From Pararge aegeria (taxonomy: Eukaryota > Arthropoda > Insecta > Lepidoptera > Nymphalidae): a DNA stretch of 64,000 bases. The notes below the pieces were generated by a model. That model was not told the origin of the DNA. It made no database searches and worked only from the letters and a program-made list of their open reading frames with translations. This document shows positions 35,920 through 39,477 of this stretch, piece after piece. Where the stretch lies: contig NC_053205.1 in assembly GCF_905163445.1 (NCBI RefSeq), positions 4,402,001 through 4,466,000 on the forward strand, given 5' to 3'. The first letter of the stretch is position 1. Each line of letters opens with the position of its first letter. Made by a program: the position numbers and the translations under genes.

Positions 35920-37526
35920 CTTTTCTTGTGTGTTTCTTGTATTGTTTCTAAGTTTGTGCAATAAAGTATTCTCAATAAATAAATAAATAATATTATAAAG
36001 CAGTATAAAGCAAAAGAGTTTGTTTGGTTGAATCCACTAGTAGCTTTAGATTTAAGTTGGCGAAAGAAGTTATGACCGTCCCATAACAATTATGTAAACA
36101 CACACACACTTGACGTTTCAAAAGTGCTTGTATTAGGCCTACTTGAAATAAATGAATTTTGAATTTTTGACACACGTGTGAACGCTTCATAAGTGCCTGT
36201 GATAGGCCGACATGAATAAAGAAATTTCGAAATTCGAATTTGTATTAAAGACTTAACATCTGATTTCGAGGTGGCTACTGCTTTTGAAATCTTTTTTACT
36301 AACATTCCTATCTCCACCACTAAATCATTGAACTCTTCACCAGATATTGCTCTCTCTATCTCGCTAAAGTAGTACAATGGTTTGAAGCTAATAATTTGGT
36401 TTTAAATGAAAATAAAACTAAGTGCATAAAATTCACATTACCAAATGTTAAACATGTAAAAACCACTATACTACTTAATAATGAGGAATTGAATCCGGTG
36501 GATACAACAGTATTTCTAGGAATAACGTTAGATGCTAAACTTCAATGGGGCCCTCATGTAAGTAATTTATCGACCAGGCTTAGTTCTGCTGCCTATGCAG
36601 TAAAGAAGATACGCCACCTGACAGACATAGAAACTGCTAGGCTAGTCTATTTTAGTTACTTTCACAGCATTATGTCATATGGAATTTTACTATGGGGTAA
36701 TGCTGCTGATATTGGTACTATTTTCGTGCTGCAGAAGAAGGCTGTTCGTGCGATCTATAAAATGGGTCCGAGAGAGTCATTGAAAGATAAATTTAAAGAT
36801 GTTGAAATAATGGCACTCTATAGCCAATACATATTTGAAAATTTAATGTATGTTCACAAAAATATATCAAAATTTAAAAGAAAATGTGACTGCAATAATT
36901 TGAACGTTAGAAGGAAAAATAAACTTGCAGTGCAGTACACTAGACTACACAAAATAAGCAATTCATTTAAAGGAAATTGTATACAATTTTACAATAAATT
37001 ACCGGTTGATATCTTGGGGATGTCACTAAAGAAGTTCATAGTTTGTATTAAGCGAAAAGTCCTATTAAAGTATAAAGGATTACGTAAACGATAAAAAAGC
37101 TTGGGTGTAAACAATTGCTCTAACCAGGTTGCTTCTTAAATATTTTCTAATGACAATGTGAGATGGTGATAACAAAAAGAACACCCAGCTAAGTTTGTTG
37201 TGGGCTTCTTCTTAGACCAGGGCGCGATTGGAACCCTCGTAGCTTTAGTTTTAAGTTTACGATTGTAGTTATCGCCATCGCTACTCACTGCTATGTACAC
37301 ATTTTGTATATAATAACGCATCAAAAGTGCCATCTATGTGCCTATTTGAATAAAGAAATATTTGACTTTGACTTTGACTTTATTAACTAGATCCCAAATA
37401 CCATAAATACAGCTCAAACGGTTACATAAGACATTTTAATTTACATCAACTAAGAGTAAATAAACTAAATGTCTACCTGTTTATCAGGTCTTTGCCGGTC
37501 GCCTCGTGTATAGCCTTCGACGACAT
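1376..37526 (-). CDS. ACLY: ATP-citrate lyase (ATP-citrate synthase), 18 coding exons, C-terminus outside window
   Basis: The cytosolic enzyme converts citrate, CoA and ATP into acetyl-CoA and oxaloacetate, supplying carbon for lipid synthesis. The spliced model has 818 codons in 18 exons, and all exon phases join without a frameshift. Order seen: N-terminus [20 protein letters not shown]-grasp region with [20 protein letters not shown] and [49 protein letters not shown]; citrate site GGGIANFTN; a linker at about residues 425-485; CoA-ligase part with [60 protein letters not shown] and [10 protein letters not shown]; and the phospho-histidine motif SEVQFGHAG (His749, human His760). The last exon ends at VPMDYDWAR. 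Human ACLY has 1101 residues, so roughly 270 C-terminal residues (citrate-synthase-like lyase part) must lie left of position 1. Identification is from remembered family sequence; exon ends come from phase and splice sites. Confidence 0.97.
1690..1800 (+). repeat. LINE 3' end fragment (GATAAGGCCGCC family)
   Basis: AGCGATAAGGCCACCTATAAATTG followed by GTATATGGTGTACAATAATG is the 3' end of a common non-LTR family. Other 3' ends: 28125-28260, 30045-30200, 41465-41562, 47205-47260 and 50575-50925, several ending in a (CATT)n tail. Confidence 0.6.
2053..2201 (-). CDS. ACLY: ACLY exon 18 (residues 739-788), catalytic histidine
   Basis: Acceptor GTTTCAG, donor AACAAG|GTAACA. Codes [40 protein letters not shown] and DTLGGAINK. 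His749 (codon at 2172-2170) in FGHAG is the residue phosphorylated by ATP during catalysis (His760 in human). The helix after it is unusually alanine-rich ([17 protein letters not shown]). Confidence 0.96.
2269..2490 (+). mobile_element. SINE-A copy, head missing
   Basis: From GACCCTGCTTTTAGAGTCC through the B-box remnant, GTGTCTGGGTGTTTATCTG, ATCAGTCATCTAAGTACCC and GCTACGCTTACTTTGGGG to a TATTTATTTA tail. The first part of the promoter region is absent. Confidence 0.8.
2517..2810 (+). mobile_element. SINE-B copy (tRNA-derived)
   Basis: Starts near CAAGTCAGTCTTGCCCAGTG; the A-box head GTGGGTAGTACTTCGAC and B box GAGTTCGAATCCCAGC lead to CATCGTGAGGAAACC, GAGAGTTCTCCATA, CCAATCCGCAATGG and a GATGATGATG tail. 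Its 3' part continues into the tandem array at 2811-3370. Confidence 0.8.
2811..3370 (+). repeat. SINE-B-linked tandem array
   Basis: Three diverged units each hold GTATCTAGAGTTTGCATAGA, CGTCAACGGTTACT, GGTACCAGGGATGCAGT, ATAAGGAGTATC and the SINE-B 3' piece TCTCATTCTGAAATGAGATC or its variant. Unit length is about 165-260 bp, because the SINE-derived part varies. The same units recur at 58262-59275. Confidence 0.8.
3416..3555 (-). CDS. ACLY: ACLY exon 17 (residues 692-739)
   Basis: Acceptor TCCACAG, donor TCCG|GTGAGG. Codes [20 protein letters not shown] and [20 protein letters not shown] then CIGTCS. Follows the nearly 10-kb intron 16. A SINE-linked tandem array ends about 45 bp beyond its donor. 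Confidence 0.96.
3980..4090 (+). repeat. Dispersed repeat E
   Basis: GGGGGTAAACTTCTTCAATT and TTTAGCAGGTGGACAG with TATATCCCCTGTC recur at 31425-31850 (split by a SINE), 39000-39375, 52255-52290 and 61960-62185, in both orientations. Family not recognised. Confidence 0.65.
4138..4692 (+). mobile_element. Possible TIR element ending AACCGACTT/AAGTCGGTT
   Basis: A roughly 550-bp block starts AAACCGACTTTATC and ends TTTTGAAGTCGGTTAA, so about 9 terminal bases are inverted. The interior includes CCGCTCGACCGATTCCG and AACCTCCTCCTTTTTGAAG, phrases common in lepidopteran repeats. No clear target duplication. Confidence 0.5.
5245..5510 (-). mobile_element. SINE-A copy, full length
   Basis: Reverse-strand SINE with head GACGGCCGATTGGCGCAGTT, B box GGGTTCGATTCCCAC, body (GATGAGCATGAATG, TAACACAAGCTACGCTTAC) and a TATTTATTTATT tail. 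tRNA-derived promoter; no protein. Confidence 0.88.
5545..5745 (-). mobile_element. Non-LTR 3' UTR fragment (L2 family)
   Basis: CTTAAAACTAAATCTAGGTTGG, CCAAACGCGCTATGGTCTAA and ACACCATCCCACAGTC correspond in reverse to the 3' UTR of the element at 36241-37385. Confidence 0.65.
5755..5880 (+). repeat. Dispersed repeat F (ACAGATGGCGCTGT)
   Basis: ACAGATGGCGCTGTTCGAC, CATCGCGCTAACGAAAGTCC and AAAAAGTATAATAC recur at 7728-7860, 9545-9650, 11295-11410, 33712-33790 and, reversed, 19430-19535. Likely a transposon remnant; class unknown. Confidence 0.65.
6265..6450 (+). repeat. Dispersed repeat G
   Basis: ACCGAAATAATACTTCAGATG, AGAGGTACATTATTTACTGT and AAAGCCCTAACATCACATGC recur at 13020-13200 and 32945-33065; the longer copies continue into TAGGTACGCG..CTATGCGC, seen alone near 46985-47030. 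Confidence 0.65.
6490..6747 (+). mobile_element. Helitron-like H2, 5'-truncated, with 3' hairpin
   Basis: The 3' end has the hairpin AGCCCGGCGAAGCGGGCT (6719-6736), then GAATACGCTAG and a flanking T, the standard Helitron 3' signature. Related copies: 26553-26943 (both ends), 37985-38362 and 46474-46768 (minus). Non-autonomous. Confidence 0.85.
6952..7216 (+). mobile_element. SINE-A copy, full length
   Basis: GACGGCCGAGTGGCGCAGTG head, B-box region CGTGGGTTTCGATTTCC, body and TTCATTTATTTTATTATTTA tail as in the family. Confidence 0.88.
7490..7690 (-). mobile_element. SINE-C copy
   Basis: Reverse of a third tRNA-like family: head CCTGGCGCAACGGTGAAC, B box GATTCGATACCAG-like, body with ATTTCTGAATTTTGCATGG and AAGCGATTTAGC. 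Other copies: 16920-17130, 19860-20010, 38795-38975, 49190-49480, 54000-54230, 60220-60470. Confidence 0.7.
7970..8165 (+). repeat. Dispersed repeat D
   Basis: CTCCGCTTGCAGGGCTTTTG, CGAAAGCTTCTGAAGATGT, GACTGAAACGACGATCGGAA and CACATGGCGGTAATCT recur at 39478-39720 and, reversed, at 59570-59880. Confidence 0.65.
8265..8345 (-). repeat. tRNA-like SINE head (fourth type)
   Basis: In reverse: GAAAAAGCGCTCAGGCCGCG, AGATTTGAACC region and TCGGAACCGACAAGATTTG. A better copy lies at 46818-46905 (GCCGTAGCTTAATTGGAGAA, AGATTCAAATCCAG). Confidence 0.5.
8612..8864. mobile_element. MITE M1 with about 65-bp terminal inverted repeats
   Basis: TTGGATAGAAGCAGGCGTTA starts the left arm and CTGCTTCTATCCAA ends the right. 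Arms stay complementary through GATTAAGCTT..TTTGCTATA, leaving a central 120 bp. Diverged relatives: about 45200-45365 and 20575-20650. No transposase. Target duplication not clear. Confidence 0.85.
10385..11070 (+). mobile_element. Jockey/CR1-like non-LTR fragment (L2 family)
   Basis: Frameshifted remains of the RT C-terminus: [44 protein letters not shown] and [17 protein letters not shown] peptides. The 3' UTR has CCCGGCTAAGTTTTTTGTGG and GCGAACGAAGTTATCACC, ending at AATAAAGAAATATTGAATTT. Dead copy. Confidence 0.85.
12613..12676. repeat. 32-bp-arm palindrome inside a Helitron-like repeat
   Basis: AACTTTACACTAAAAACA..TATTGCATGTTT is followed at once by its reverse complement, with one internal mismatch and practically no loop. 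Downstream, CTACTGAACCGATTTTTAC and the end GGCCTGCTAG|TT (12861) look like a Helitron 3' portion. Confidence 0.8.
13516..13656 (-). CDS. ACLY: ACLY exon 16 (residues 645-692)
   Basis: Acceptor TTTTTCAG, donor CTAAG|GTAACA. Codes [20 protein letters not shown] and [20 protein letters not shown] then [18 protein letters not shown] and AIGGDRYPG are hallmark CoA-ligase motifs. Confidence 0.97.
14965..15395 (+). mobile_element. Non-LTR retrotransposon 3' end (RT tail)
   Basis: In one frame [20 protein letters not shown] then [20 protein letters not shown] ends in KTL and a stop (15123), the typical tail of CR1/Jockey-group polymerases. A 3' UTR with GTGCAAATAAAGAATATG follows. A similar scrap ([13 protein letters not shown]) is at 24440-24545. 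Confidence 0.8.
15399..15575 (-). mobile_element. SINE-A copy, 3' truncated
   Basis: Reverse head ACTGGCGCAGTGGGCAGC, box GGGTACGATTCCCAC and body to GAATATTTTTATG; the tail region is missing and the LINE relic abuts it. Confidence 0.82.
15904..16318 (+). mobile_element. Helitron H1, non-autonomous, both ends intact
   Basis: Starts TCCCTACTAATATTATAAAG after A (15903) and ends GCGGGCAACAGCTAG before T (16319), so A/T insertion is seen directly. The interior has TACGCTTTCACGCAAAAACT and GAGGATAGAACTCCTCAGCG. The second full copy is 27235-27646. Confidence 0.9.
16398..16513 (-). CDS. ACLY: ACLY exon 15 (residues 607-645)
   Basis: Acceptor TTCCAG, donor GGCAG|GTGAGC. Codes [20 protein letters not shown] and [18 protein letters not shown] plus two bases of Ser645, matching human [20 protein letters not shown]. 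Confidence 0.97.
16553..16895 (-). mobile_element. SINE-A copy split by a Helitron
   Basis: SINE-A 3' half (GATGACTGATGAATAC, CATCTAGCCCCAAAG in plus orientation) is interrupted at 16670 and resumes at 16849 with TACATACATACTTATAATGT. The promoter half is lost. Confidence 0.8.
16670..16848 (-). mobile_element. Helitron H5, short non-autonomous
   Basis: On the minus strand it begins TCTATATATATGAAAATG and ends CAGGGCACAGCTAG; flanking bases are A and T. 179 bp. It sits inside the SINE-A copy. Confidence 0.8.
16920..17130 (-). mobile_element. SINE-C copy adjoining tandem array
   Basis: GCGATATCGCACCAGAAC, TAAATCGCTTAGCGACAAG, AGGGTGGTAACTAACCACGG, GAAGCCTCCCACA and GCTGCGCCAGGAAG follow the family order in reverse. 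Its tRNA-like head lies at the right side, where the array begins. Confidence 0.75.
17130..17820 (-). repeat. Tandem array of about 100-bp units grown from a SINE-C head
   Basis: About seven diverged units share CACTCACCGCTGCGCCAG, CAGCATACAGTGTGTTTTAA, AGTTTTAAGTGGGAGGGG and ACCTCCCA. The GCTGCGCCAGG..GGTC core is the SINE-C head. One unit has acquired the segment 17440-17545. Lies in intron 14. Confidence 0.8.
18262..18490 (-). mobile_element. Non-LTR ORF2 C-terminal scrap with CCHC motif
   Basis: Peptide [20 protein letters not shown] then [10 protein letters not shown] and [20 protein letters not shown]. The C-x2-C-x8-H-x4-C knuckle is usual at the end of R1/Jockey/I-group polymerases. 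It ends 77 bp from the exon 14 donor. Confidence 0.75.
18565..18566 (-). other. Non-canonical GC splice donor of intron 14
   Basis: Donor reads GGG|GCGAGT on the minus strand, with a normal CAG acceptor at the other end (16514-16515). GC-AG introns are a known minor class with otherwise strong donor consensus, as here at +3 to +6. The nearby GTCATT would shift the frame. Confidence 0.82.
18567..18665 (-). CDS. ACLY: ACLY exon 14 (residues 574-606), GC donor
   Basis: Acceptor GTTACAG, 33 codons in phase 0: [20 protein letters not shown] and [13 protein letters not shown]. Exon 15 begins [11 protein letters not shown] in phase 0, so the exon must end after AGA GGG. The bases that follow are GCGAGT, an ideal donor except for C at +2. 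No GT gives a frame-preserving join, so this is a GC-AG intron. Confidence 0.93.
18715..19260 (-). mobile_element. Jockey-like L1, 5'-truncated copy
   Basis: Reverse copy of the 3' end of the element at 42060-45050: CAAGTAGGCCTAATATAAGC, ACTCTACCACCGGTTCG, GAGAAGAAGCCGGCAAGAAA, then the coding end with GGTAGGTCCAAAATTACC. Frameshifts present. Confidence 0.88.
19860..20010 (-). mobile_element. SINE-C fragment
   Basis: TAAATCGCTTAGCGCCACG, GGGTAGGGTGGTAGTTTGC and AAATTCCCAAATTGATC match the body of the family; the head is eroded. Confidence 0.6.
20887..20984 (-). CDS. ACLY: ACLY exon 13 (residues 541-573)
   Basis: Acceptor GTTTCAG, donor ATGCAG|GTATGT. Codes [20 protein letters not shown] and [26 protein letters not shown] is invariant in animal ACLY. 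Confidence 0.96.
21600..22000. other. Unassigned segment with overlapping open frames
   Basis: In intron 12. Three overlapping frames of 63-93 codons on both strands, higher GC than its surroundings, no family recognised and no repeat copy elsewhere in the window. The plus frame ending at 21993 ([20 protein letters not shown]) could be an eroded transposon protein. Nothing certain. Confidence 0.3.
22152..22275 (-). CDS. ACLY: ACLY exon 12 (residues 500-541)
   Basis: Acceptor TTTTTCAG, donor CCAG|GTGAGA. Codes [20 protein letters not shown] and [20 protein letters not shown], close to human [20 protein letters not shown] and [20 protein letters not shown] (CoA-ligase module). Confidence 0.96.
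22276..23441 (-). other. ACLY intron 11, no recognisable feature
   Basis: AT-rich, with a possible LINE 3' end (TGCAAATAAAAGAATTGAAT, 23210-23237). I see nothing else. Confidence 0.5.
23442..23609 (-). CDS. ACLY: ACLY exon 11 (residues 444-499), linker and CoA-ligase start
   Basis: Acceptor GATTACAG, donor ATCCAG|GTATAT, 56 codons in phase 0. The first part ([20 protein letters not shown]) is linker; it then runs into [19 protein letters not shown], which matches human [19 protein letters not shown]. The basic-serine RTASFS motif phosphorylated in vertebrate ACLY is absent from this linker. Confidence 0.94.
24995..25157 (-). CDS. ACLY: ACLY exon 10 (residues 389-443), start of linker
   Basis: Acceptor TTTTTAG, donor GCG|GTGAGT. 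Codes [20 protein letters not shown] and [17 protein letters not shown], then a proline-rich linker ([17 protein letters not shown]). The TAIV and GHAPIP parts match human TAIVGMALGHRPIP; the rest is unconserved linker. Confidence 0.94.
25600..25860 (-). repeat. Dispersed repeat I
   Basis: GCTTCACCTGTATGTATG, TAACCGACCACTTTGAGC, TGAACGGTCAGATTT, ACTTTGTAGACAT and CACCATGCACCCCACGC recur reversed at 53735-53985. Class unknown. Confidence 0.7.
25985..26068 (+). mobile_element. LINE 3' tail (CATT)n touching exon 9 donor
   Basis: ATTCAATAAAAGTGTATTC followed by CATTCATTCATTCATTCA is the end seen in the copies at 41465-41562 and 50575-50925. The repeat runs into the complement of the exon 9 donor (26069-26064). 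Confidence 0.65.
26070..26227 (-). CDS. ACLY: ACLY exon 9 (residues 337-389), citrate site
   Basis: Acceptor CCTTCAG, donor CTAAG|GTGAATG. It codes [20 protein letters not shown] through [25 protein letters not shown] is the citrate-binding loop (human GGSIANFTN, with Ser replaced by Gly here) and RRGGPN holds a citrate-contacting Arg in the family. The donor merges directly into a (GAAT)n run that is the 3' tail of a LINE on the other strand. Confidence 0.96.
26403..27058 (+). mobile_element. SINE-A copy split by Helitron H2
   Basis: GACGGCCGTGTGGCGCAGTG head and GGGTTCGATTCCCACAACTG box; broken after TTTATATGTA, resuming TTATTCATAAAAATATTC through GCTACGCTTACTTAGGGG. The pieces rejoin to a normal family copy. 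Confidence 0.88.
26553..26943 (+). mobile_element. Helitron H2, both ends present
   Basis: 5' TCTATATATATAAAAGAGAA after A (26552); 3' ATTGGACTGGGTACGCTAG before T (26944). Interior: CTCCGAAGCGGCTGGACCG, TGAACTGTCAAACTGTC, ATGATGATATTCTATTATTG. The 3' hairpin is partly decayed compared with 6719-6736. Confidence 0.88.
27145..27234 (-). mobile_element. SINE-B 3' fragment cut by Helitron H1
   Basis: CATCATCATCATACCAACCC, GCCCACTGCAGAGCACTGG and TCCTCCCACAATGAGAG are the reversed SINE-B 3' end; it stops at the Helitron 5' terminus. Confidence 0.7.
27235..27646 (+). mobile_element. Helitron H1, second intact copy
   Basis: TCCCTACTAATATTATAAAT after A (27234) and GCGGGCAACAGCTAG before T (27647). 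Collinear with 15904-16318, with small indels; non-autonomous. Confidence 0.9.
27735..27850 (+). mobile_element. SINE-B internal fragment
   Basis: CGTGAGGAAACCTGCATGCC, AAAGTTCTCCATGATGTTC, CCAGCGTGACAGACTGCGG. Both ends missing. Confidence 0.65.
28255..28425 (+). mobile_element. Helitron 3' end fragment
   Basis: Ends GCAGACGAAGTTGCACGGGT then CAGCTAG and T. Only the 3' part is recognisable. Confidence 0.55.
28520..28732 (-). CDS. ACLY: ACLY exon 8 (residues 266-336)
   Basis: Acceptor CTTCCAG, donor GGCAAG|GTGTGT, 71 codons in phase 0. Contains [40 protein letters not shown] and [20 protein letters not shown], the conserved citrate/CoA-binding domain. Confidence 0.97.
28855..28985 (-). mobile_element. 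SINE-B 3' fragment
   Basis: AACCAACCCATTATGTGCCC, GGCACGGGTCTTCTCTCACA, AAGGCCGTAGTCCACCACAG and GTGCGGATTGGTGGACTCC, reversed SINE-B body. Confidence 0.75.
29100..29360 (-). repeat. Dispersed repeat J
   Basis: AAATCACCGGAATGAGCCCG and AGACTTTGACAATTGAAAGT recur reversed at 50340-50530, which also shares the GTGCGCGCG stretch. Class unknown. Confidence 0.65.
29404..29662 (-). CDS. ACLY: ACLY exon 7 (residues 179-265), end of ATP-grasp
   Basis: Acceptor TTTTCCAG, donor AAG|GTGAGT, 259 nt. It includes [20 protein letters not shown] (metal/nucleotide-binding EINP region), [38 protein letters not shown] and AKSGASLK, all near-identical to the human enzyme. Confidence 0.97.
30968..31108. repeat. 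Three-copy 47-bp tandem repeat next to exon 6 donor
   Basis: Units start at 30968, 31015 and 31062 with AGTAGTTTAAAAGCATTCC, AGTTGTTTAAAAGCATTCC and AGTAGTTTAAAGGCATTCC, each followed by AAGAGATGGCGCTGA or a variant. The array ends 14 bp from the exon. Confidence 0.88.
31123..31202 (-). CDS. ACLY: ACLY exon 6 (residues 153-179)
   Basis: Acceptor TATTCCAG, donor AAAAG|GTTAGT. It codes [20 protein letters not shown] then KSATVK plus two bases of Arg179. This is a variable surface segment; the call rests on phase fit between exons 5 and 7. A three-copy 47-bp tandem repeat ends only 14 bp beyond the donor. Confidence 0.88.
31425..31850 (+). repeat. Repeat E split by a SINE-A copy
   Basis: GATAAACGGGGGTAAACTTG before and TTCCATGTTCCCCTGCTTTA after the SINE match the uninterrupted copy at 3980-4090. 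CCCCTGTCAGGGGATATAAT follows. Confidence 0.75.
31456..31704 (+). mobile_element. SINE-A copy nested in repeat E
   Basis: GCGGCCGATAGGCGCAGTGA head, GGGTTCGATTCCCACAACTG box and TATTTATTATTATTTA tail; a few bases deleted near the A box. Confidence 0.88.
32431..32544 (-). CDS. ACLY: ACLY exon 5 (residues 115-152)
   Basis: Acceptor TTTGCAG, donor GAC|GTGAGT, 38 codons in phase 0. It carries [20 protein letters not shown] and [17 protein letters not shown], matching the human [20 protein letters not shown] and [13 protein letters not shown] region of the ATP-grasp fold. GC-rich relative to the flanking introns. Confidence 0.95.
32590..32815 (-). repeat. Dispersed repeat K, minus copy
   Basis: GTCTGTCACCAGGCTGTATC and ACTCGCATTTGGCCG are the reverse of the GGCCAAGTGYGAGTCGGACT-type repeat; other pieces at 33360-33510 and 49646-50203. 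Class unknown. Confidence 0.6.
33885..34045 (-). pseudogene. Decayed tandem duplicate of ACLY exon 4 (3' part plus donor region)
   Basis: Translated in the exon 4 frame, this intronic segment gives QVR-17 residues-KVGSASG, then a TAG stop, then [14 protein letters not shown]. It aligns without gaps to exon 4 EVR...[23 protein letters not shown]. Offset is constant at 207 bp (Lys AAG at 34178-34176 against TAG at 33971-33969). Similarity continues past the old donor into intron sequence (GTGATATACTCATCTCTTTC against GTGAGATATTCCCCTCTCTT). The stop and the lost donor show it is dead. It arose by local tandem duplication, not retroposition. Confidence 0.85.
34134..34319 (-). CDS. ACLY: ACLY exon 4 (residues 53-114), ATP-grasp
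   Basis: Acceptor CCCCAG precedes 34319 and donor CCT|GTAAGT follows 34134. It codes 62 residues in phase 0, with the very conserved [18 protein letters not shown] and the [10 protein letters not shown] end. The 3' part of this exon plus its donor has a decayed copy 207 bp further on (33885-34045). Confidence 0.96.
34676..34832. repeat. Compound (CA)n microsatellite
   Basis: Long runs of CA with CG and CT interruptions (CACGCACGCACGCACGTACG, then pure CA). In intron 3. Confidence 0.97.
35073..35178 (-). CDS. ACLY: ACLY exon 3 (residues 17-52)
   Basis: Acceptor TTTGCAG precedes 35178. The first base completes Arg17, and 35 codons follow ([16 protein letters not shown], then [19 protein letters not shown]). 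Donor GAG|GTACGT. This is the least conserved part of the N-terminus; the NPWL motif fits the family's HPWL/NPWL position. Length of 106 nt restores phase 0 for exon 4. Confidence 0.9.
35299..36079. repeat. Inverted duplication of LINE 3' sequence, left arm interrupted
   Basis: 35299-35390 (GGTCATAACTTCTTTCGCC ... CTGCTTTATAATATTA) pairs with 35985-36079, and 35684-35757 (AATACTTTATTGCACAAACT ...) pairs with 35912-35984. Helitron H3 splits the left arm exactly between these two blocks. Spacer is about 150 bp. Confidence 0.85.
35391..35683 (-). mobile_element. Helitron H3
   Basis: On the minus strand, 5' TCTTAATATATATAAATCTC and 3' GCGGGCAACAGCTAG with flanking A and T. Interior CCGCGATGGACTCCTAAACT. 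Its 3' end equals that of H1, but its 5' end differs. Confidence 0.85.
36241..37385 (+). mobile_element. Jockey-like non-LTR element L2 with internal deletion of the RT core
   Basis: It opens with [17 protein letters not shown] and [13 protein letters not shown], matching residues before the RT in the 42060-45050 element. It then jumps to [19 protein letters not shown] (36380 on) and continues to the polymerase end ([35 protein letters not shown], stop 37094). The RT palm, including FADD, is missing. A 3' UTR and (TTTGAC)n tail end at about 37385. Confidence 0.9.
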
Positions 37527-37595
37527 CCTGTATGTTTGTGTGTGTACTGTCTATATCTAGCGCAGGCGTCGCGTCATAGAGCCGCTGTGTTTGAT
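37477..37595 (-). CDS. ACLY: ACLY exon 2: 5' UTR end and start codon
   Basis: Acceptor TTACAG ends at 37596; 69 nt of 5' UTR follow, then ATG at 37526-37524. The exon codes residues 1-16 and two bases of codon 17 ([16 protein letters not shown]). Donor ACAG|GTAGAC has its G at 37476. The start is chosen because the peptide matches the conserved animal ACLY N-terminus (human MSAKAISEQTGKELLYK) and because no homologous coding sequence precedes it. Confidence 0.93.
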
Positions 37596-37639
37596 CTGTA
37601 ACAAAGAAGAAACAATCATCGTCACATCACTATCTTTAT

Positions 37640-37800
37640 CATTTCAACACATCCTCTGAGAATGAGAAGGGTTTAGACCGTAGTCCAACACGCTGGCAAA
37701 GTGCGGATTGGTGGACTACACACGCCTTTGAGAACGTTATGGCGAACTTTCAGACATGCAGGTTTCCTTACGATGTTTTGCTTCACCGTTTAAAAAAAAG
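37640..37800 (-). mobile_element. SINE-B fragment
   Basis: TTTAGACCGTAGTCCAACAC, AGTGCGGATTGGTGGACTAC and ATGCAGGTTTCCTTACGATG; reversed body, head missing. Confidence 0.75.
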
Positions 37801-37984
37801 TGATATTTAATTGTAAACTAAGAACTAAGAAAACAAAAGAAAAGAAGAAAAAAGTAGGAACAAAGAAAAGAAAAGAAGAAAGCTCGACTCGCCGACTAGG
37901 CTACCACCGCTCAATCATCACTATCAATATTATCATATTCTTCTGCTTTTTTGTGTGGAATCAAAAGAGCGCCATCTAGTTTAT

Positions 37985-38362
37985 TACTTCCCCACCCAGC
38001 CCGCTTCACCGTGCAAGATTTTGCTTTATTTTACTTAAACAATAAACTTACATCATTAAATTTTTAATTCAAGTCTCATAATATATTAAATCATTTATTT
38101 CTCTCCGTATTCATTCTCTTCTCGAGCGGGTGAAGATCATTATCTACACCCATGTACACCCAACAATAGAATATCATCATAGTACATAAAAGCTGTATTT
38201 GACAGTTTGACAGTTCAAAAATAGGAGTGCTCCGATCGTCACCAAACTTTAGAGGATTACTCGCCAGGTCAATCCGGAGACTCCCTGAAAGTTTCATTGA
38301 AATCGGTCCAGCCGTTTCGGAGCCTATACGGAACATACCCACACACTTTCTCTTTTATAAAT
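37985..38362 (-). mobile_element. Helitron H2, minus copy
   Basis: CCCAGCCCGCTTCACCGTG (decayed 3' hairpin) to ACACTTTCTCTTTTATAAATAT (5' end), with the family interior in reverse. Helitron H4 adjoins or is inserted at its 5' terminus. Confidence 0.82.
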
Positions 38363-38365
38363 ATA

Positions 38366-38698
38366 CTAGCTGTCCCGGCGAACTTCGTACCGCGCATCAT
38401 ATTTTTTTTTATGAATGTTATTATTTTAATACTTATTATCCTATTCCGGTCTAAGAGGAATCCAAAAAATCAAATATCATAAAAATTGGTCCAGCCGTTC
38501 TTGAGTTATAAATGGTGTAACTGTCTTTTTATGTCAACTCAGACGGGAACGCTGTCGAACGGGATAAACAGTATCCTATGTCCGCCTCCTGGCTCTAAGC
38601 TACCCACCTACCAATTTTCAGTCATATCGGTACAGCCGTTCTTGAGTTATAAGTAGTGTAACTAACACGACTTTCTTATATATATAAATATATATAGA
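38366..38698 (-). mobile_element. Helitron H4
   Basis: Minus strand 5' TCTATATATATTTATATATA and 3' CGCCGGGACAGCTAG, flanks A and T. Interior has two copies of CAGCCGTTCTTGAGTTATAA (plus strand). Confidence 0.82.
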
Positions 38699-38794
38699 TA
38701 TATACAATAATTGGAAATAAGATTGGCACTATTCTAATCGAACTGTCACGCGATTGTACAGGTACGAAACTTCACCATATAAACAAACATACCT

Positions 38795-38975
38795 CTCTTG
38801 TGCAGCGGTAAGCTCTGTGTGGTTTTAAAGTTCTTGGTTCAATTCCGGCAGAAGCAAATGTGTTTAAAACATCTGAATTTTGTTGTATGTTATGGTGAGA
38901 GGCGTGTCAGTTAAGTCGTGGCTAGTTACCACTGCCAATCGATTACGCGTTCCGATACGATGACGATTTGAGAAA
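38795..38975 (+). mobile_element. SINE-C copy
   Basis: Head CTCTTGTGCAGCGGTAAGC, box GGTTCAATTCCGGCAG, then CGTGGCTAGTTACCACTGCC and GATTACGCGTTCCGATACG. Confidence 0.65.
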
Positions 38976-38999
38976 TAAATAATATAGCTACCCTACTCC

Positions 39000-39375
39000 C
39001 AAACAGGTTAGTCTACCTAGCTGGGCTGGCAGCGGGCAGGAGACAAAAATTATATCCTCCGATTATATCCCATGACAAGGGATATATTACTGGTTTCTGG
39101 TTTAAGATATTTATAGTTCCATAAAGGAATGTCCACTTAAATGGAAACTTCATACTAATTTACAAATAGAGAAGTAATTATATAAAATTGCATCTTCGAG
39201 CGCACAATAAATAAATTGTAAATTGTAAGTGGGTAGTTTTGAAGCACCACCGCATCAAAATCATATCGACGGTCAACTGCTGACGCGAGCTGCGGCTATG
39301 TCACTGCATAGGTAACATGGATATTTAACGTGACCATCTGGCTAAAGCACGGGAATATGGAATAGGTGGAGTTTA
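39000..39375 (-). repeat. Repeat E, diverged copy
   Basis: ATATCCCATGACAAGGGATA and TTTACCCCCGTTTTTATC are the reverse of the repeat E landmarks. Confidence 0.55.
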
Positions 39376-39477
39376 CCCCCGTTTTTATCATTTATTATTA
39401 TTATTATTTTTTTTTTTAATTATTAACAATGCTTAAAAATAAATTAAAAAACACTATTAAAAATTTATAAAAAAAAA

